Both the position numbers and the translations under genes were made by a program. 59,438 nt of DNA from UBA9647 sp049522195 (GTDB lineage: Bacteria > Bacteroidota > Ignavibacteria > UBA10030): positions 1-59,438 of the forward strand of contig JBEKOB010000016.1 of assembly GCA_049522195.1 (NCBI GenBank), written 5' to 3'. Shown here in pieces: positions 1 to 8,811 of the stretch. The notes below the pieces were generated by a model. It was given only the letters and a program-made list of their open reading frames with translations, had not been told where the DNA came from and ran no database searches. The first letter of the stretch is position 1; each line of letters begins with the position of its first letter.

Positions 1-1540
1 GCTCGAATGCGCGCCCCTTCTCAACACCTATGATCTTCTCGAGCCGGTCCACCTCATCAGAAAACGACTTTCCATAGCGCGCCTTCCCCCCCGTCTCACG
101 AAGCGCCTTCAATTGAACCTCGGCCTCCTCCTCGTACTGGAAATCTCTTTCTTTCAAGAACGCATCGAACTCCCGGATCAACTCATCTGTCACTTCAAAA
201 TTCTCAGGGAAGCTCCTTTTCTCTGTGGCAAGATGATTAGCGAACTTGAACAGCATCGCCTTGCGGGTCAGTTCATCAAGCAGCCGGTTTGTCGGCTCAT
301 CGGGCACCGTCGAATCAGGCACAATTCCTTCACCGTCGAGGACAATCCGGTTGTGAGCCGTCCTGAACTGCTTCCGAGCGCTATCAGGCTTTACTGTAAA
401 CACCCCGTCTTTCGTCCTATGAAAATAGTCGATTTCCTGAATGCTCCTGCCGCTGGGGGTATAGTACCAACCGGAAGTGATCTTGAGCGAGCTGTTTTCG
501 GTTATTCGCGTAATGGTCTGAACCAGCCCTTTTCCAAACGATCGCGTCCCAACGATGACCCCACGATCAACATCTTGGATTGCACCGGCAACGATTTCGC
601 TTGCACTCGCGCTTCCCCGATCAACTAACACTGCCAGCGGGACATCACCCAGCATTGGCGTTTCCGTTGAATAGTATTTCCGTTCTGAATCACTCCGGCG
701 CCCCCTCGTGGATACGACGAGCGTGCTCTCAGGAAGGAATTTAGAGACCACATCAACGGCAATGTCAAGTAATCCCCCGGGGTTATCGCGCAAATCGAGG
801 ACCACACCCTTGATCGTCCCCTTGCTCCGCAAATCCTTGATTGATGTTCGGACATCATCTCCCGCTGTTCTCGAGAACCTCTCAAGCCGGATATAGGCGA
901 TTCCATCGGAAACGAAACCGGCATACGTCACATTCCTGACAGGGATTTCCTCACGGATGAGGACGAATTCGAGTGGCTTTAGCTCGCCTTCACGCTCGAT
1001 TTTCATCTTCAGGGACGTCCCGGGGACTCCCCGGACAAGTTCACGGACATCATCTGTCGAGAGAGACTTCAGCGGCTTTCCATCGACCTCGAGGATCCGG
1101 TCTCCACTCTGAATTCCCTGCTTGGCTGCCGAGAATCCTTCCATAGGACTGAGGACCGTGATGTACCCATCGCGAACCCCGATCGTGATGCCCACCCCTG
1201 CATATTTCCCTGTGGTCACGAGGTCCATCTCATCGGATTCTTTTTCACCAAGATAGACAGTGTACGGATCCAGCGTTTTTAGCATTCCGTCAATCCCCGC
1301 ATGCATAAACCGCTCGGGGTCCACCGGATCAACATAGTTCAGCGCGACTTCTGTATATACCTTGCCAAAAACCCCGATCCATTGACGGGTCTTGAGCATC
1401 AGATCGTCATCACTTCTTCCGAAAAAGCCGACCAGGAATCCGCATGCGATGACAACAATTGCCAGCAAGCCGAGCGATTTCACTGAAAGGGTCATCCGCT
1501 TATGCAAAACGTCGAATAAACGTCGTGTTAATTCACTCAT
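1..1540 (-). CDS. S41 family C-terminal processing peptidase (CtpA-like), 3' end outside window
   Basis: Serine protease of the tail-specific/C-terminal processing family, which cleaves periplasmic or envelope proteins. Read on the minus strand from ATG at 1540. The N-terminus has a membrane-anchor segment (LLAIVVIACGFLVGFF). A PDZ domain follows (GVGITIGVRDG to the LVRGVPGTS region), then the S41 core with the nucleophile in GSASASEIVAGA and the catalytic Lys in SFGKGLVQT. The C-terminal helical tail runs off the window at base 1, so the stop codon is not seen. The start ATG overlaps the thymidylate kinase stop in an ATGA, so the two are translationally coupled. The frame is open throughout, including across a run of G's near position 90. 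Family call is firm; the substrate is unknown. Confidence 0.93.
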   Translation of the reverse strand, partial: MSELTRRLFDVLHKRMTLSVKSLGLLAIVVIACGFLVGFFGRSDDDLMLKTRQWIGVFGKVYTEVALNYVDPVDPERFMHAGIDGMLKTLDPYTVYLGEKESDEMDLVTTGKYAGVGITIGVRDGYITVLSPMEGFSAAKQGIQSGDRILEVDGKPLKSLSTDDVRELVRGVPGTSLKMKIEREGELKPLEFVLIREEIPVRNVTYAGFVSDGIAYIRLERFSRTAGDDVRTSIKDLRSKGTIKGVVLDLRDNPGGLLDIAVDVVSKFLPESTLVVSTRGRRSDSERKYYSTETPMLGDVPLAVLVDRGSASASEIVAGAIQDVDRGVIVGTRSFGKGLVQTITRITENSSLKITSGWYYTPSGRSIQEIDYFHRTKDGVFTVKPDSARKQFRTAHNRIVLDGEGIVPDSTVPDEPTNRLLDELTRKAMLFKFANHLATEKRSFPENFEVTDELIREFDAFLKERDFQYEEEAEVQLKALRETGGKARYGKSFSDEVDRLEKIIGVEKGRAFE

Positions 1541-2196
1541 CCTTCTCTCCTCTTTCCCTGAACAGATTCTTTTCCCCCCGAAACTGCGTGTATTTCCTTT
1601 TCGAACCGGCTCCAGACTTTCGTGTGGATTTCCTGGATGCCGAGCATCCCGTCGATGACTTCGAATCTCGGCTCAACGCTCGCCAGATGAAGAAACCCCT
1701 CGCGCACTCGTTCATAAAATGCGCGTCCACTCATTTCCATCCGATCAGCTCCTATCTTCTGCCGAAGCCTCCGACGCTCAACTTCATCCACTGGGATGTC
1801 CATGAAATACGTGATATTCGGAACCAGTCCGTGCGAAGCAAGATGATTGATGGTCGAGATTGCATCGAGTGGCAGACCTCGCCCCCATCCCTGGTAAGCC
1901 GTCGTAGAATCATAGAACCTGTCTAAGACGACGATCGTTCCCCCTACCAGCGTTGGCTTAATAACCTCGTGAACAAGTTGTGATCGACTGGCGGAAAACA
2001 GAAAGAGCTCAGTGTAATCAGACATCGTCAGCACTTTCCTGTCGAGGAGAACCGCTCGGATGCGTTCACCGATGGCAGTGCCGCCAGGATCTCTGACGAC
2101 GACACTCTTCATTCCGGCTTTGGTCAATCCCTCCGAGAGGAGACCCACCTGCGTCGATTTACCCGAGAAATCGAGTCCTTCAAACGTTATGAACAT
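1537..2196 (-). CDS. tmk: Thymidylate kinase
   Basis: Phosphorylates dTMP to dTDP with ATP, for DNA synthesis. The P-loop is FEGLDFSGKST. The DR motif with the dTMP-binding segment is LDRFYDSTTAYQGWGRG, and an Arg-rich LID is RRRLRQKIGADR. I place the start at ATG 2196 (MFITFEG), where family members normally begin. ATG at 2223 and GTG at 2250 in the same frame would add 9 or 18 residues without recognisable homology. The C-terminus carries a short basic tail of about 25 residues. The stop overlaps the S41 peptidase start by 4 bases. It is transcribed divergently from the sigma factor gene. Confidence 0.93.
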   Translation of the reverse strand: MFITFEGLDFSGKSTQVGLLSEGLTKAGMKSVVVRDPGGTAIGERIRAVLLDRKVLTMSDYTELFLFSASRSQLVHEVIKPTLVGGTIVVLDRFYDSTTAYQGWGRGLPLDAISTINHLASHGLVPNITYFMDIPVDEVERRRLRQKIGADRMEMSGRAFYERVREGFLHLASVEPRFEVIDGMLGIQEIHTKVWSRFEKEIHAVSGGKESVQGKRREG

Positions 2197-2402
2197 CGCT
2201 CGCTGTTGATCATCTCTTAGCATTTTAAAAAAGTAATCAAATTCGCACACGGATGCAAACGAAGCCTGCTGCTTCAGTTGCAGCTCACGGTTTTTTTAGC
2301 TACTTTCTGTGGTACGTTTTTATAGCTTTCGTGTCGGGCAAGCGTTCACGAACGATTTTCCGAGTCACCACCGCAGAATCGCCGACCACAGGTCCAAGCA
2401 GA

Positions 2403-3065
2403 ATGGCAAAAAGCAAGAAGCCCCATAGTGCCGCCGATTCTCCCCCCACGCGCGAACCAGCCAGCAAGTCCGAACAAAGACGAATTGAATCACGCGAGGA
2501 GGACGCCGTATTGATCAGGCGCGCCCTTGCGGGCGACCAGCGTGCGTACAGAAAACTCCGACAGAAGTATCACGAATCAATTTATAATCTCATCTACCGT
2601 ATGATTCGTGACAAGGATGAGGTTGAAGACCTGACACAGGAAGCGTTCATTAAGGCATTCATGTCCTTGTCGAGCTTCAACGACGAGTTCGCTTTTTCGA
2701 CATGGCTCTACAAGATCGCAACCAACAATTGCATCGATTACATCCGCCGTAAGAAGCTTCAGACCTTCTCGATTGACAAGCCCATCGAATCGAAGGAAAG
2801 TGACTACACATACGAACTTCCTGATTCAACATATGAGCCGGATCAAGATCTCATTGACAGACAGCGTAAGAAGCTTCTCGAGGATGCCATCAATTCGCTC
2901 CCCGCGAAGTATCGGCATGTCATACACTTACGGCATGTTGAAGAGAAAGAGTACCAAGAAATTGCCGCAATCCTAAAACTTCCGTTGGGCACCGTAAAAG
3001 CACACATTTTCCGCGCCCGTGAAATGCTCAACAAGTTTCTACGAGACAGACTCCGCCATTACTAG
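2403..3065 (+). CDS. ECF-type RNA polymerase sigma factor (RpoE-like)
   Basis: Sigma-70 family factor of the extracytoplasmic-function type, which directs RNA polymerase to a specific promoter set. From ATG 2403 the product has about 220 residues. A charged N-terminal extension is followed by region 2 (YHESIYNLIYRMIRD, then DLTQEAFIKAF and FSTWLYKIATNNCIDYIRRKK) and region 4 (LPAKYRHVIHLRH, then YQEIAAILKLPLGTVKAHIFRARE). The frame is open back to 2253, but that stretch has no homology and should contain the promoter. No anti-sigma factor gene is adjacent; the next gene, in the same direction, encodes a toast-rack envelope protein that could be a target or a modulator (inference). Confidence 0.92.
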   Translation: MAKSKKPHSAADSPPTREPASKSEQRRIESREEDAVLIRRALAGDQRAYRKLRQKYHESIYNLIYRMIRDKDEVEDLTQEAFIKAFMSLSSFNDEFAFSTWLYKIATNNCIDYIRRKKLQTFSIDKPIESKESDYTYELPDSTYEPDQDLIDRQRKKLLEDAINSLPAKYRHVIHLRHVEEKEYQEIAAILKLPLGTVKAHIFRAREMLNKFLRDRLRHY

Positions 3066-3134
3066 TAACTCCCTGTAACTCCGTTTCCCTCTTTACGTAA
3101 GCTTATGCAGGACTCCTAGGGCCTTTTGAGAGCA

Positions 3135-4046
3135 ATGAACATCTCAGTCAAAAACCGATACCTGCTTCTTTCCTCGCTCTGCGTGCTGGGGACAACTCCG
3201 TACCTCAACGCTTTTCAACAGGAGGTGCTGCGTCGTGAGGTTACCCGAACCTCCGAAAAAGAAGTTTCGATTTCGCTCGTCGCATCGTTTGGGACCTTGA
3301 ATATTTTGCGAGGTAACGGTAACAAGATTGTGGCTGCCGAATACTGCAGAGAGAACGATGACAAACGTCAGTTGGAGATGTTCTACGATATCGAGGACGG
3401 CCGGGGCAATCTCGAAATCAATCTGACAGATGAGAAGAGGCGCCAGGAGCACCGTTCATCGTCTATTTCCTGGGAAGAACTCAAAGGAAATCACAACCAT
3501 CCGGATGAACGAGAGCTGACGGCAAAGTTCACAGATGGCCTGCCGCTTTCCATGAAGATCGGAGTCGGCGCCGGGAGAGCCTACCTCGATTTCACAGGTT
3601 TGAAAATGAAGAGCCTCAAGATATCGGCCGGTGCGAGCTCCGCCGAACTTCATTGTGATGAGCCCAACGCGATCTCCTGCGAGAACGTCAACATAGAGTC
3701 GGGGGTAAGCAAATTCTCAGCGAGCCACCTTACAAACCTCAACTTCCGAAAACTCAAATTCAGCGGAGGTGTCGGTGCCTATACACTCGACTTCGCCGGC
3801 AAACTCCAGCAAAAAGCATATGCTGAGGTCGAGGTAGGACTCGGTGCAATAACCGTCTACGTTCCCAAAGAAACTCCAACGCGCATCATCACTGACGACA
3901 GCTGGTTTTCGAGCATCGATGTTGACGACAGTTTTGAGAAGACCAAGAAGAACACGTACGAGAGTGAAAATTTCGCACAGAGTGACAAGACCCTGACAAT
4001 CAAGATTGGCTCAGGGCTTGGAAGTATCAAGGTGCGATGCCGATAA
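3135..4046 (+). CDS. Exported toast-rack (LiaF C-terminal/DUF4097-like) protein
   Basis: Function unknown. An N-terminal signal peptide (YLLLSSLCVLGTTPYLNA) precedes a long run of short beta strands rich in Gly, Ser and Asp, such as LKISAGASSAELHC, LKFSGGVGAYTLDFAG and IKIGSGLGSIKVRCR. This is the right-handed beta pattern of the LiaF C-terminal/toast-rack superfamily. The chosen start is ATG 3135, after a GAGAG ribosome-binding-like sequence; an in-frame TTG at 3126 adds three residues. It follows the sigma factor by 69 bases and is probably co-transcribed. The fold is inferred from the repeat pattern. A second toast-rack-like gene lies at 18702. Confidence 0.75.
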   Translation: MNISVKNRYLLLSSLCVLGTTPYLNAFQQEVLRREVTRTSEKEVSISLVASFGTLNILRGNGNKIVAAEYCRENDDKRQLEMFYDIEDGRGNLEINLTDEKRRQEHRSSSISWEELKGNHNHPDERELTAKFTDGLPLSMKIGVGAGRAYLDFTGLKMKSLKISAGASSAELHCDEPNAISCENVNIESGVSKFSASHLTNLNFRKLKFSGGVGAYTLDFAGKLQQKAYAEVEVGLGAITVYVPKETPTRIITDDSWFSSIDVDDSFEKTKKNTYESENFAQSDKTLTIKIGSGLGSIKVRCR

Positions 4047-4111
4047 TCAGACTGAGGCGGATTGATCAAGGCCCGCCGCGGCTCCTCCACCAATGATAGG
4101 CTTTTCACGCA

Positions 4112-4141
4112 ACCCGGCTGAATACCTCGCCGGTTTTTTTT
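4112..4141 (+). terminator. Rho-independent terminator after the toast-rack gene
   Basis: A CCGGC stem (4114-4118) pairs with GCCGG (4129-4133) and is followed directly by eight T's. It ends the sigma factor and toast-rack transcription unit and lies between convergent genes. Confidence 0.85.
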
Positions 4142-4213
4142 GCGTCGAGAGGTCCATACAAACCAGGACATGCTTTGAGGACGAGGAGGGTTTTCCAGCG
4201 AAAGGACAGCGCC

Positions 4214-6841
4214 TCAGCCGATTCCAAAATGGAAGAACTGCCCCCATGAGTGAGGATGACTCACATCGCGTGTGCGGATAAGATTGAGAAGAGCCTGCCT
4301 GTAGGCATCACCGGGAGCGAGCCCGTTGGCAAGATGGGTATAGAAGAATTCGCTGAAGAACTTTGTGGCCTTTCGCTCCGAGAACCAGGCATTGAGGAAA
4401 ACGTCAGACGTGCCGTTCATGCGCAACACGAGAGCGTGGATCGTTGAAAGGCCCAACCCCTGTCCATACTGATTCGAAAGGATGATCAGCGGAGGCGCCT
4501 GGATTTGGGTGAGTTGTTCAAAGGGAGTTTTCGCAACCTCGTCCGGATTCTGGATATTTGCGAGGCCGACGACACCAAGCGGGGAGTCCCCCTCTCCCAT
4601 GAGAAAGTCTGAAGAAATCTGAAGCACGTCCGCTTTGACATCCTTCAAATTCTCCCACGTCGCTTCCTTCCCGATGTAGATCGTTGCTTCCTTGAAGAAA
4701 CTCCGAATGTCTCTCAGTTCGTAGTCAATCGACCAGTTTTTTCCCGTTGGATTCCCGAGTGCCACGACCTTGTTGATCCGTTCAGCCTCGGTTGTTTTGT
4801 ATCTGATCGAAGCCAGTGAGGGGAGATAATCCACGCTCGTGATTTCAATGAGATACTTCACGGAGCCCCCCCGATCCTGTCGCTCGATCGTGTGGAAGGG
4901 AAAGCGCTCGAATTCCGGGCTCGTGATGATGACGAGATTTCGTTCCAGCATCGAGTCGACCGGACGCAGGAGATAGTCATAGAGCTGCGTGGATAATGTC
5001 GCAAACCTGGTCATTGTTGTGAGGCTGGTCTCTCCCGCCGATCCCGTATAGACGCTGGGATCATTCAGCAGGCGGACGTACTCTGCGACGAGCGACAGCA
5101 ATTTTTCCCTTGAAATGACAGTGCTCTTGATCTCGAACTTTGTCCGCGTCAGAGCGAAGATATGGAGTTGTTCGTTGGCCGGAAGGAAGCGAACGACAAG
5201 CGTACCCGGAGGAATGCTCGCCTGGACTTCTTTGATTTTCGTGAACCCGATGTGAAGAAGTGGTTCGTAATTTGGAAATTGACCGGCGATACGATCCGAA
5301 AGTGTGGTAAATTCCCGCTGCAGTGACGAGATCTGCGTGTGGAGGCTATTCACCGTCGCGGCATTGAACGACTCCCTTCGCATCGAGAGAATGCTGGACT
5401 GCTCAATCTGGAGCATCCTCAACTCCTGCAGAACCGAACGAGCCTTGAGAAGGTCCGGCTTGAGACTGGGATGCCGGACTGCGATTGAAACGTCTTGTAG
5501 CATGTTTGCCAGCGACCGTTGAGACCCCAGCTCCACGACAGCGAGGGCTTCCTCCCTCACCTTCATCTGGATGAGGATTCCTGCGAGCTGGGCATACCAC
5601 GCGATGCGCTCTGATTTCAGAGTGAGTGCATTCTGATACGGCTGGTGAATTTCCGGAATACTGAACTCACCAAACGTTGTTTCCTCCACCTCGATGGCTT
5701 CGCGGTATTCGTCCCGTGCTTTGACCAGATTACCGACCATTTCCTGAAGGCGACCGACCTGTGCGTGCGCGTAGGCTTCGCCCGAGCGATGACCGACTGA
5801 CTGGAACTTCTGCGCTACAGCCTGATATTCCTGAACAAGCCGGCTAACTTCCTGAACCTTCTGATTGGCATTCAGAGCGCGCTCATCACACCGGGTAATG
5901 AACAGATCCAGGTATCCCTCAGCGATACCATCACCCACGGTCCGCGCCAGTCCCTCCGCTTCAGAGTAGTATTTTTTTGCATCAGGGAAGCGGCCGTTTT
6001 CTTCATAGATCAGGCCAATGTTGAAGACCAGGACAATTTCCTGTTCCCGGCCGGTTTTCTTGCTGCGGAGATTGTTGACCGCATCCCGAAACCACTGAAG
6101 CGCCTCATTATAGTTTCCGAGCGCTTGCTGGATGAGCCCGAGATCCAGCCGAAGTTGAGCATCAAGGACGATTTGGTCGCCTTTCTGCGTAATCGAACGG
6201 GCTTGCGTGAACGCTGTCTGGGCAAGGTCATACTTCTTCTGCCGCAAATACACCTCGCCAATTCCGCGAAGCGCCACGGCAGCACTATCTCCCTCCTTCC
6301 CTCCGTAATAGGTCGATGCTGACTGGAAGTATGTAAGTGCCTCGTCGAGATGCTCATTGTACATGGCAACCTTTGCCATGCGCAGCTCCAGCGACACTTT
6401 CGCGTCGAGATCATTGAATGCAGAGCTGAGACGATGTGCCTCACGATACGACGTCAGAGCGGACAAATCGCCACCGAGAGATGCATACGCATCACCGATC
6501 AGGCCGTCGATGATCATTTCGCTCCGAAAATCTTTGACTGACTTTGTTTGCCGCAACGCAGTCTCAAACCTTCCTAGCGCTGCGTAGAATCGTCCTTGTG
6601 CTTGGTAGATCTGTCCGAGATAGCGGTTGGCTTCAACGACTGTGTACATCTGGCCGGCGCGTTCGAAGACAGGAAGTGATTGAACGAATAGGGACTCCGC
6701 CCGGAGGTATGCCCGGTCTTCATAGAGTGAAATCGCGCGCTCGAAGAGGTCTGTCGCATCAGCGAGCGGACGATCGCGCATCTCGCAATGAGAGAGGAGG
6801 AGAAGGAAAGCGCAGGAAAGAATCGATGTTCGTAAAGCCAT
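4214..6841 (-). CDS. TPR-repeat lipoprotein with C-terminal CHAT-like domain (probably inactive)
   Basis: About 875 residues from ATG 6841. The N-terminus is a lipoprotein signal (ILSCAFLLLLSHC), which is why this start is preferred over the open frame to 6925. Roughly ten TPR-like repeats follow (for example ALRGIGEVYLRQKKYDLAQTAF and LDLGLIQQALGNYNEALQWF), then a coiled linker, then a C-terminal CHAT (caspase HetF-associated with TPRs) domain. That domain is recognisable from PFHTIE, YLPSLASIRY, VVALGNPTG and the closing HPHSWGQFFHFGIG. The usual catalytic His motif (HxATHG) reads VLQISSDFLMG, and the usual LSACET cysteine motif reads ILSNQYGQ, so both catalytic residues appear absent. It may act as a scaffold. 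It lies 94 bases downstream of a barrel protein gene, probably in one transcript. Confidence 0.88.
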   Translation of the reverse strand: MALRTSILSCAFLLLLSHCEMRDRPLADATDLFERAISLYEDRAYLRAESLFVQSLPVFERAGQMYTVVEANRYLGQIYQAQGRFYAALGRFETALRQTKSVKDFRSEMIIDGLIGDAYASLGGDLSALTSYREAHRLSSAFNDLDAKVSLELRMAKVAMYNEHLDEALTYFQSASTYYGGKEGDSAAVALRGIGEVYLRQKKYDLAQTAFTQARSITQKGDQIVLDAQLRLDLGLIQQALGNYNEALQWFRDAVNNLRSKKTGREQEIVLVFNIGLIYEENGRFPDAKKYYSEAEGLARTVGDGIAEGYLDLFITRCDERALNANQKVQEVSRLVQEYQAVAQKFQSVGHRSGEAYAHAQVGRLQEMVGNLVKARDEYREAIEVEETTFGEFSIPEIHQPYQNALTLKSERIAWYAQLAGILIQMKVREEALAVVELGSQRSLANMLQDVSIAVRHPSLKPDLLKARSVLQELRMLQIEQSSILSMRRESFNAATVNSLHTQISSLQREFTTLSDRIAGQFPNYEPLLHIGFTKIKEVQASIPPGTLVVRFLPANEQLHIFALTRTKFEIKSTVISREKLLSLVAEYVRLLNDPSVYTGSAGETSLTTMTRFATLSTQLYDYLLRPVDSMLERNLVIITSPEFERFPFHTIERQDRGGSVKYLIEITSVDYLPSLASIRYKTTEAERINKVVALGNPTGKNWSIDYELRDIRSFFKEATIYIGKEATWENLKDVKADVLQISSDFLMGEGDSPLGVVGLANIQNPDEVAKTPFEQLTQIQAPPLIILSNQYGQGLGLSTIHALVLRMNGTSDVFLNAWFSERKATKFFSEFFYTHLANGLAPGDAYRQALLNLIRTRDVSHPHSWGQFFHFGIG

Positions 6842-6935
6842 GGGTGCGAGTAGTCTCTTCAACCGTGCACGGATCAAAAATCCTTTATCACGGATGCTGA
6901 CACGAGCGCGAGCAGCATTCCGCAAAGATCAGGAC

Positions 6936-7931
6936 TCACCGGAATGATATCCCTATGCCTGCAGCTACCACCGGCTGTTTCGCGAACGAATAGTCAGCAT
7001 GAATATTGATGATGAGCAGGAGAATTCTGACTCCGGCATGAAATCGTGAGGTGTTTTGTCCATCGATAGAAAAGCCCGGCAACTTGATCGAGGCTGCTGT
7101 CGATGGATCAGAATAGGAATATGATTCCACGGTCCAAGACGATTTCTCGATCTGATAGCCGCCATAAATGGTAAGCAGGGCCAGGCTTTTGCTGACTTCG
7201 ATGCCATAAGCGGTGCCGCTCGCCCCGAGGATTTTGTTGTCATTCATGTCGGAGATGGTCAGTTTCTGCGTCATGAAGTGGATCGCGACGTCGATCGGCA
7301 TCATCGGAATATATTGATCAATACTGTGACGAAGGCCGAAGCCGATGAAGTTCACCTTTCCCACATTATTTGGCAAGGTAATATTGGGGGCGAATCTGCC
7401 AATGACTTCCAGGCCGAACGGCAATCCGATCGCTGCTTGAGGCATAAGCAACGGAGCGTATTTCATATCAAAACCCTGTGGCGTAGTAAAGTTCAGGATT
7501 GTCTGTCCGCGAAGGGGGACAAATGAAGAGGTCTGCTTCACTTTCACCGCAACCGTCTTCCCCGTGCTCGGTCCCAATGCCGTTGGAGAGCCCGGGATCA
7601 CGTTATCGTAGTCAACGCCAGCTTGAAGTGTAACACCGTTGTACGTAATGTGATCCGGTAGGAGAAAATCAAAGACTTTGTCCTGGTCTTTCACCAGGAT
7701 AGCACCAGCCTTCAGGCCGACGTCGAATCCAAGGACGTCGTGCAAGTCGGCGGAATGGTAGAATCCGCTGTTGAGGTCGGCACCCCACGCTGAGAAAAGT
7801 GGAGCAAGATAGTTCACTGCGTTTGTACCAGCGACCTTTGAGAGCTGGCTTGAGAGATCCTGCTGGGCAGAGAGATTAAATGCTGACACCATCAGGAGTC
7901 CAAGGAGAATTGAATACCTGCCTGCCTTCAT
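6936..7931 (-). CDS. Outer-membrane barrel protein, DUF6588-like
   Basis: A 331-residue exported protein of unknown function. The signal peptide is ILLGLLMVSAFNLSAQQ. The mature part is rich in alternating beta strands and aromatic girdle residues (GFGLRHSIDQYIPMMPIDVAIHFM, YGIEVSKSLALLTIYGGYQI) and ends in a strand closing with Phe-Arg (AGIGISFR), typical of small Bacteroidota outer-membrane barrels. The pattern (NYLAPLFSAWGADLNSGF near the N-terminus, then DVGLKAGAI) resembles the DUF6588 family as I remember it; this needs a profile search. A GAAGGAAG ribosome-binding-like site precedes ATG 7931. Its downstream neighbour is the CHAT lipoprotein, so the two may act together at the outer membrane (inference). 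Confidence 0.75.
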   Translation of the reverse strand: MKAGRYSILLGLLMVSAFNLSAQQDLSSQLSKVAGTNAVNYLAPLFSAWGADLNSGFYHSADLHDVLGFDVGLKAGAILVKDQDKVFDFLLPDHITYNGVTLQAGVDYDNVIPGSPTALGPSTGKTVAVKVKQTSSFVPLRGQTILNFTTPQGFDMKYAPLLMPQAAIGLPFGLEVIGRFAPNITLPNNVGKVNFIGFGLRHSIDQYIPMMPIDVAIHFMTQKLTISDMNDNKILGASGTAYGIEVSKSLALLTIYGGYQIEKSSWTVESYSYSDPSTAASIKLPGFSIDGQNTSRFHAGVRILLLIINIHADYSFAKQPVVAAGIGISFR

Positions 7932-7978
7932 GCGTTCTTGCTTCCTTCTTGGGTATGTGTGGACTGGGCTGATGCCCT

Positions 7979-8007
7979 AATATGGAAAAAAGCCTTTTCA
8001 GAACCAA
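7979..8007 (-). promoter_or_regulatory. Candidate sigma-70 promoter of the barrel/CHAT operon
   Basis: On the minus strand, TTGGTT (complement of 8002-8007), a 17-base spacer and CATATT (complement of 7979-7984), about 48 bases upstream of ATG 7931. The match is partial. Confidence 0.4.
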
Positions 8008-8025
8008 ACCGATGCGTGACGGGGG

Positions 8026-8802
8026 TCATCTCTTGACAAACTGCACGATGTTGTCAGCGATGTCAGAGAGGATTCCATCGACACCAAGCTCAATCATTTT
8101 GCTTACAGAGGATGTGGAATTGAGCGTATACACGTAGAAGGCTATACCGTTTGTTCGTGCGTCATCGAGCATCCGTTTCGTCACTTCACGCTTTGCACAT
8201 ACGAAAACGGAGGCCCCGACCCGTCCTGCCAACTTCGATGGCATCCTGCCAAAATCCCTTCCCACGCTATACAGAACGCCGGTTATGGCCTTGGGGTTGA
8301 ATCTTTTGACGTTGGCCATCATGCGATGATTGAACGACGAATACATCACACACTCATCACATCCGAGCTCGCCCACCGTTTCGAGCACCCGACGCTCGAG
8401 CAACTCCGGTTTCTCGGGAAAGAAGAAATCCGACTTGAGCTCGATATTGACCCACCTTCTTTTGTTCACAAGGGTGAGAACCTCCCTGAGGGTGGGAATC
8501 CGCTCCGCGGAGAAAACCGGGTCGAACCAGGAGCCGGCATCGAATTCCTTCATCTCTGCCACCGTATAGATTCGGGCCGCGCCATTGCCCGTCGATGTCC
8601 GCTGCAGCGTACGATCGTGCAGCACCACCACCTCGTTCTCTTTCGAGAGGCGGGCATCAAGCTCGATCATATCGATCCCCGGTGTCTCGCAAGCCAGAGC
8701 GAAGGAGGCAAGTGTATTTTCGGGAGCCTTGCCCGAGATCCCGCGATGAGCGACAACGTAGGGCCTGCATGCAGCTGGCGGTATTGGTCGAAACTGATCC
8801 AT
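8026..8802 (-). CDS. Glycerophosphodiester phosphodiesterase
   Basis: Hydrolyses glycerophosphodiesters from phospholipid turnover to glycerol 3-phosphate and an alcohol. The GDPD signature is complete: VVAHRGISGKAPENT with the catalytic His19, a metal-binding E-x-D in MIELDARLS, and VVVLHDRTLQRTSTG with the second catalytic His. The TIM-barrel C-terminus ends with YTLNSTSSVSKMIELGVDGILSD. The length of 258 residues is typical of the cytoplasmic UgpQ-type enzyme, and there is no signal peptide. It begins 9 bases downstream of adk and is probably in the same operon. Confidence 0.92.
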   Translation of the reverse strand: MDQFRPIPPAACRPYVVAHRGISGKAPENTLASFALACETPGIDMIELDARLSKENEVVVLHDRTLQRTSTGNGAARIYTVAEMKEFDAGSWFDPVFSAERIPTLREVLTLVNKRRWVNIELKSDFFFPEKPELLERRVLETVGELGCDECVMYSSFNHRMMANVKRFNPKAITGVLYSVGRDFGRMPSKLAGRVGASVFVCAKREVTKRMLDDARTNGIAFYVYTLNSTSSVSKMIELGVDGILSDIADNIVQFVKR

Positions 8803-8811
8803 CGTGCAGCG

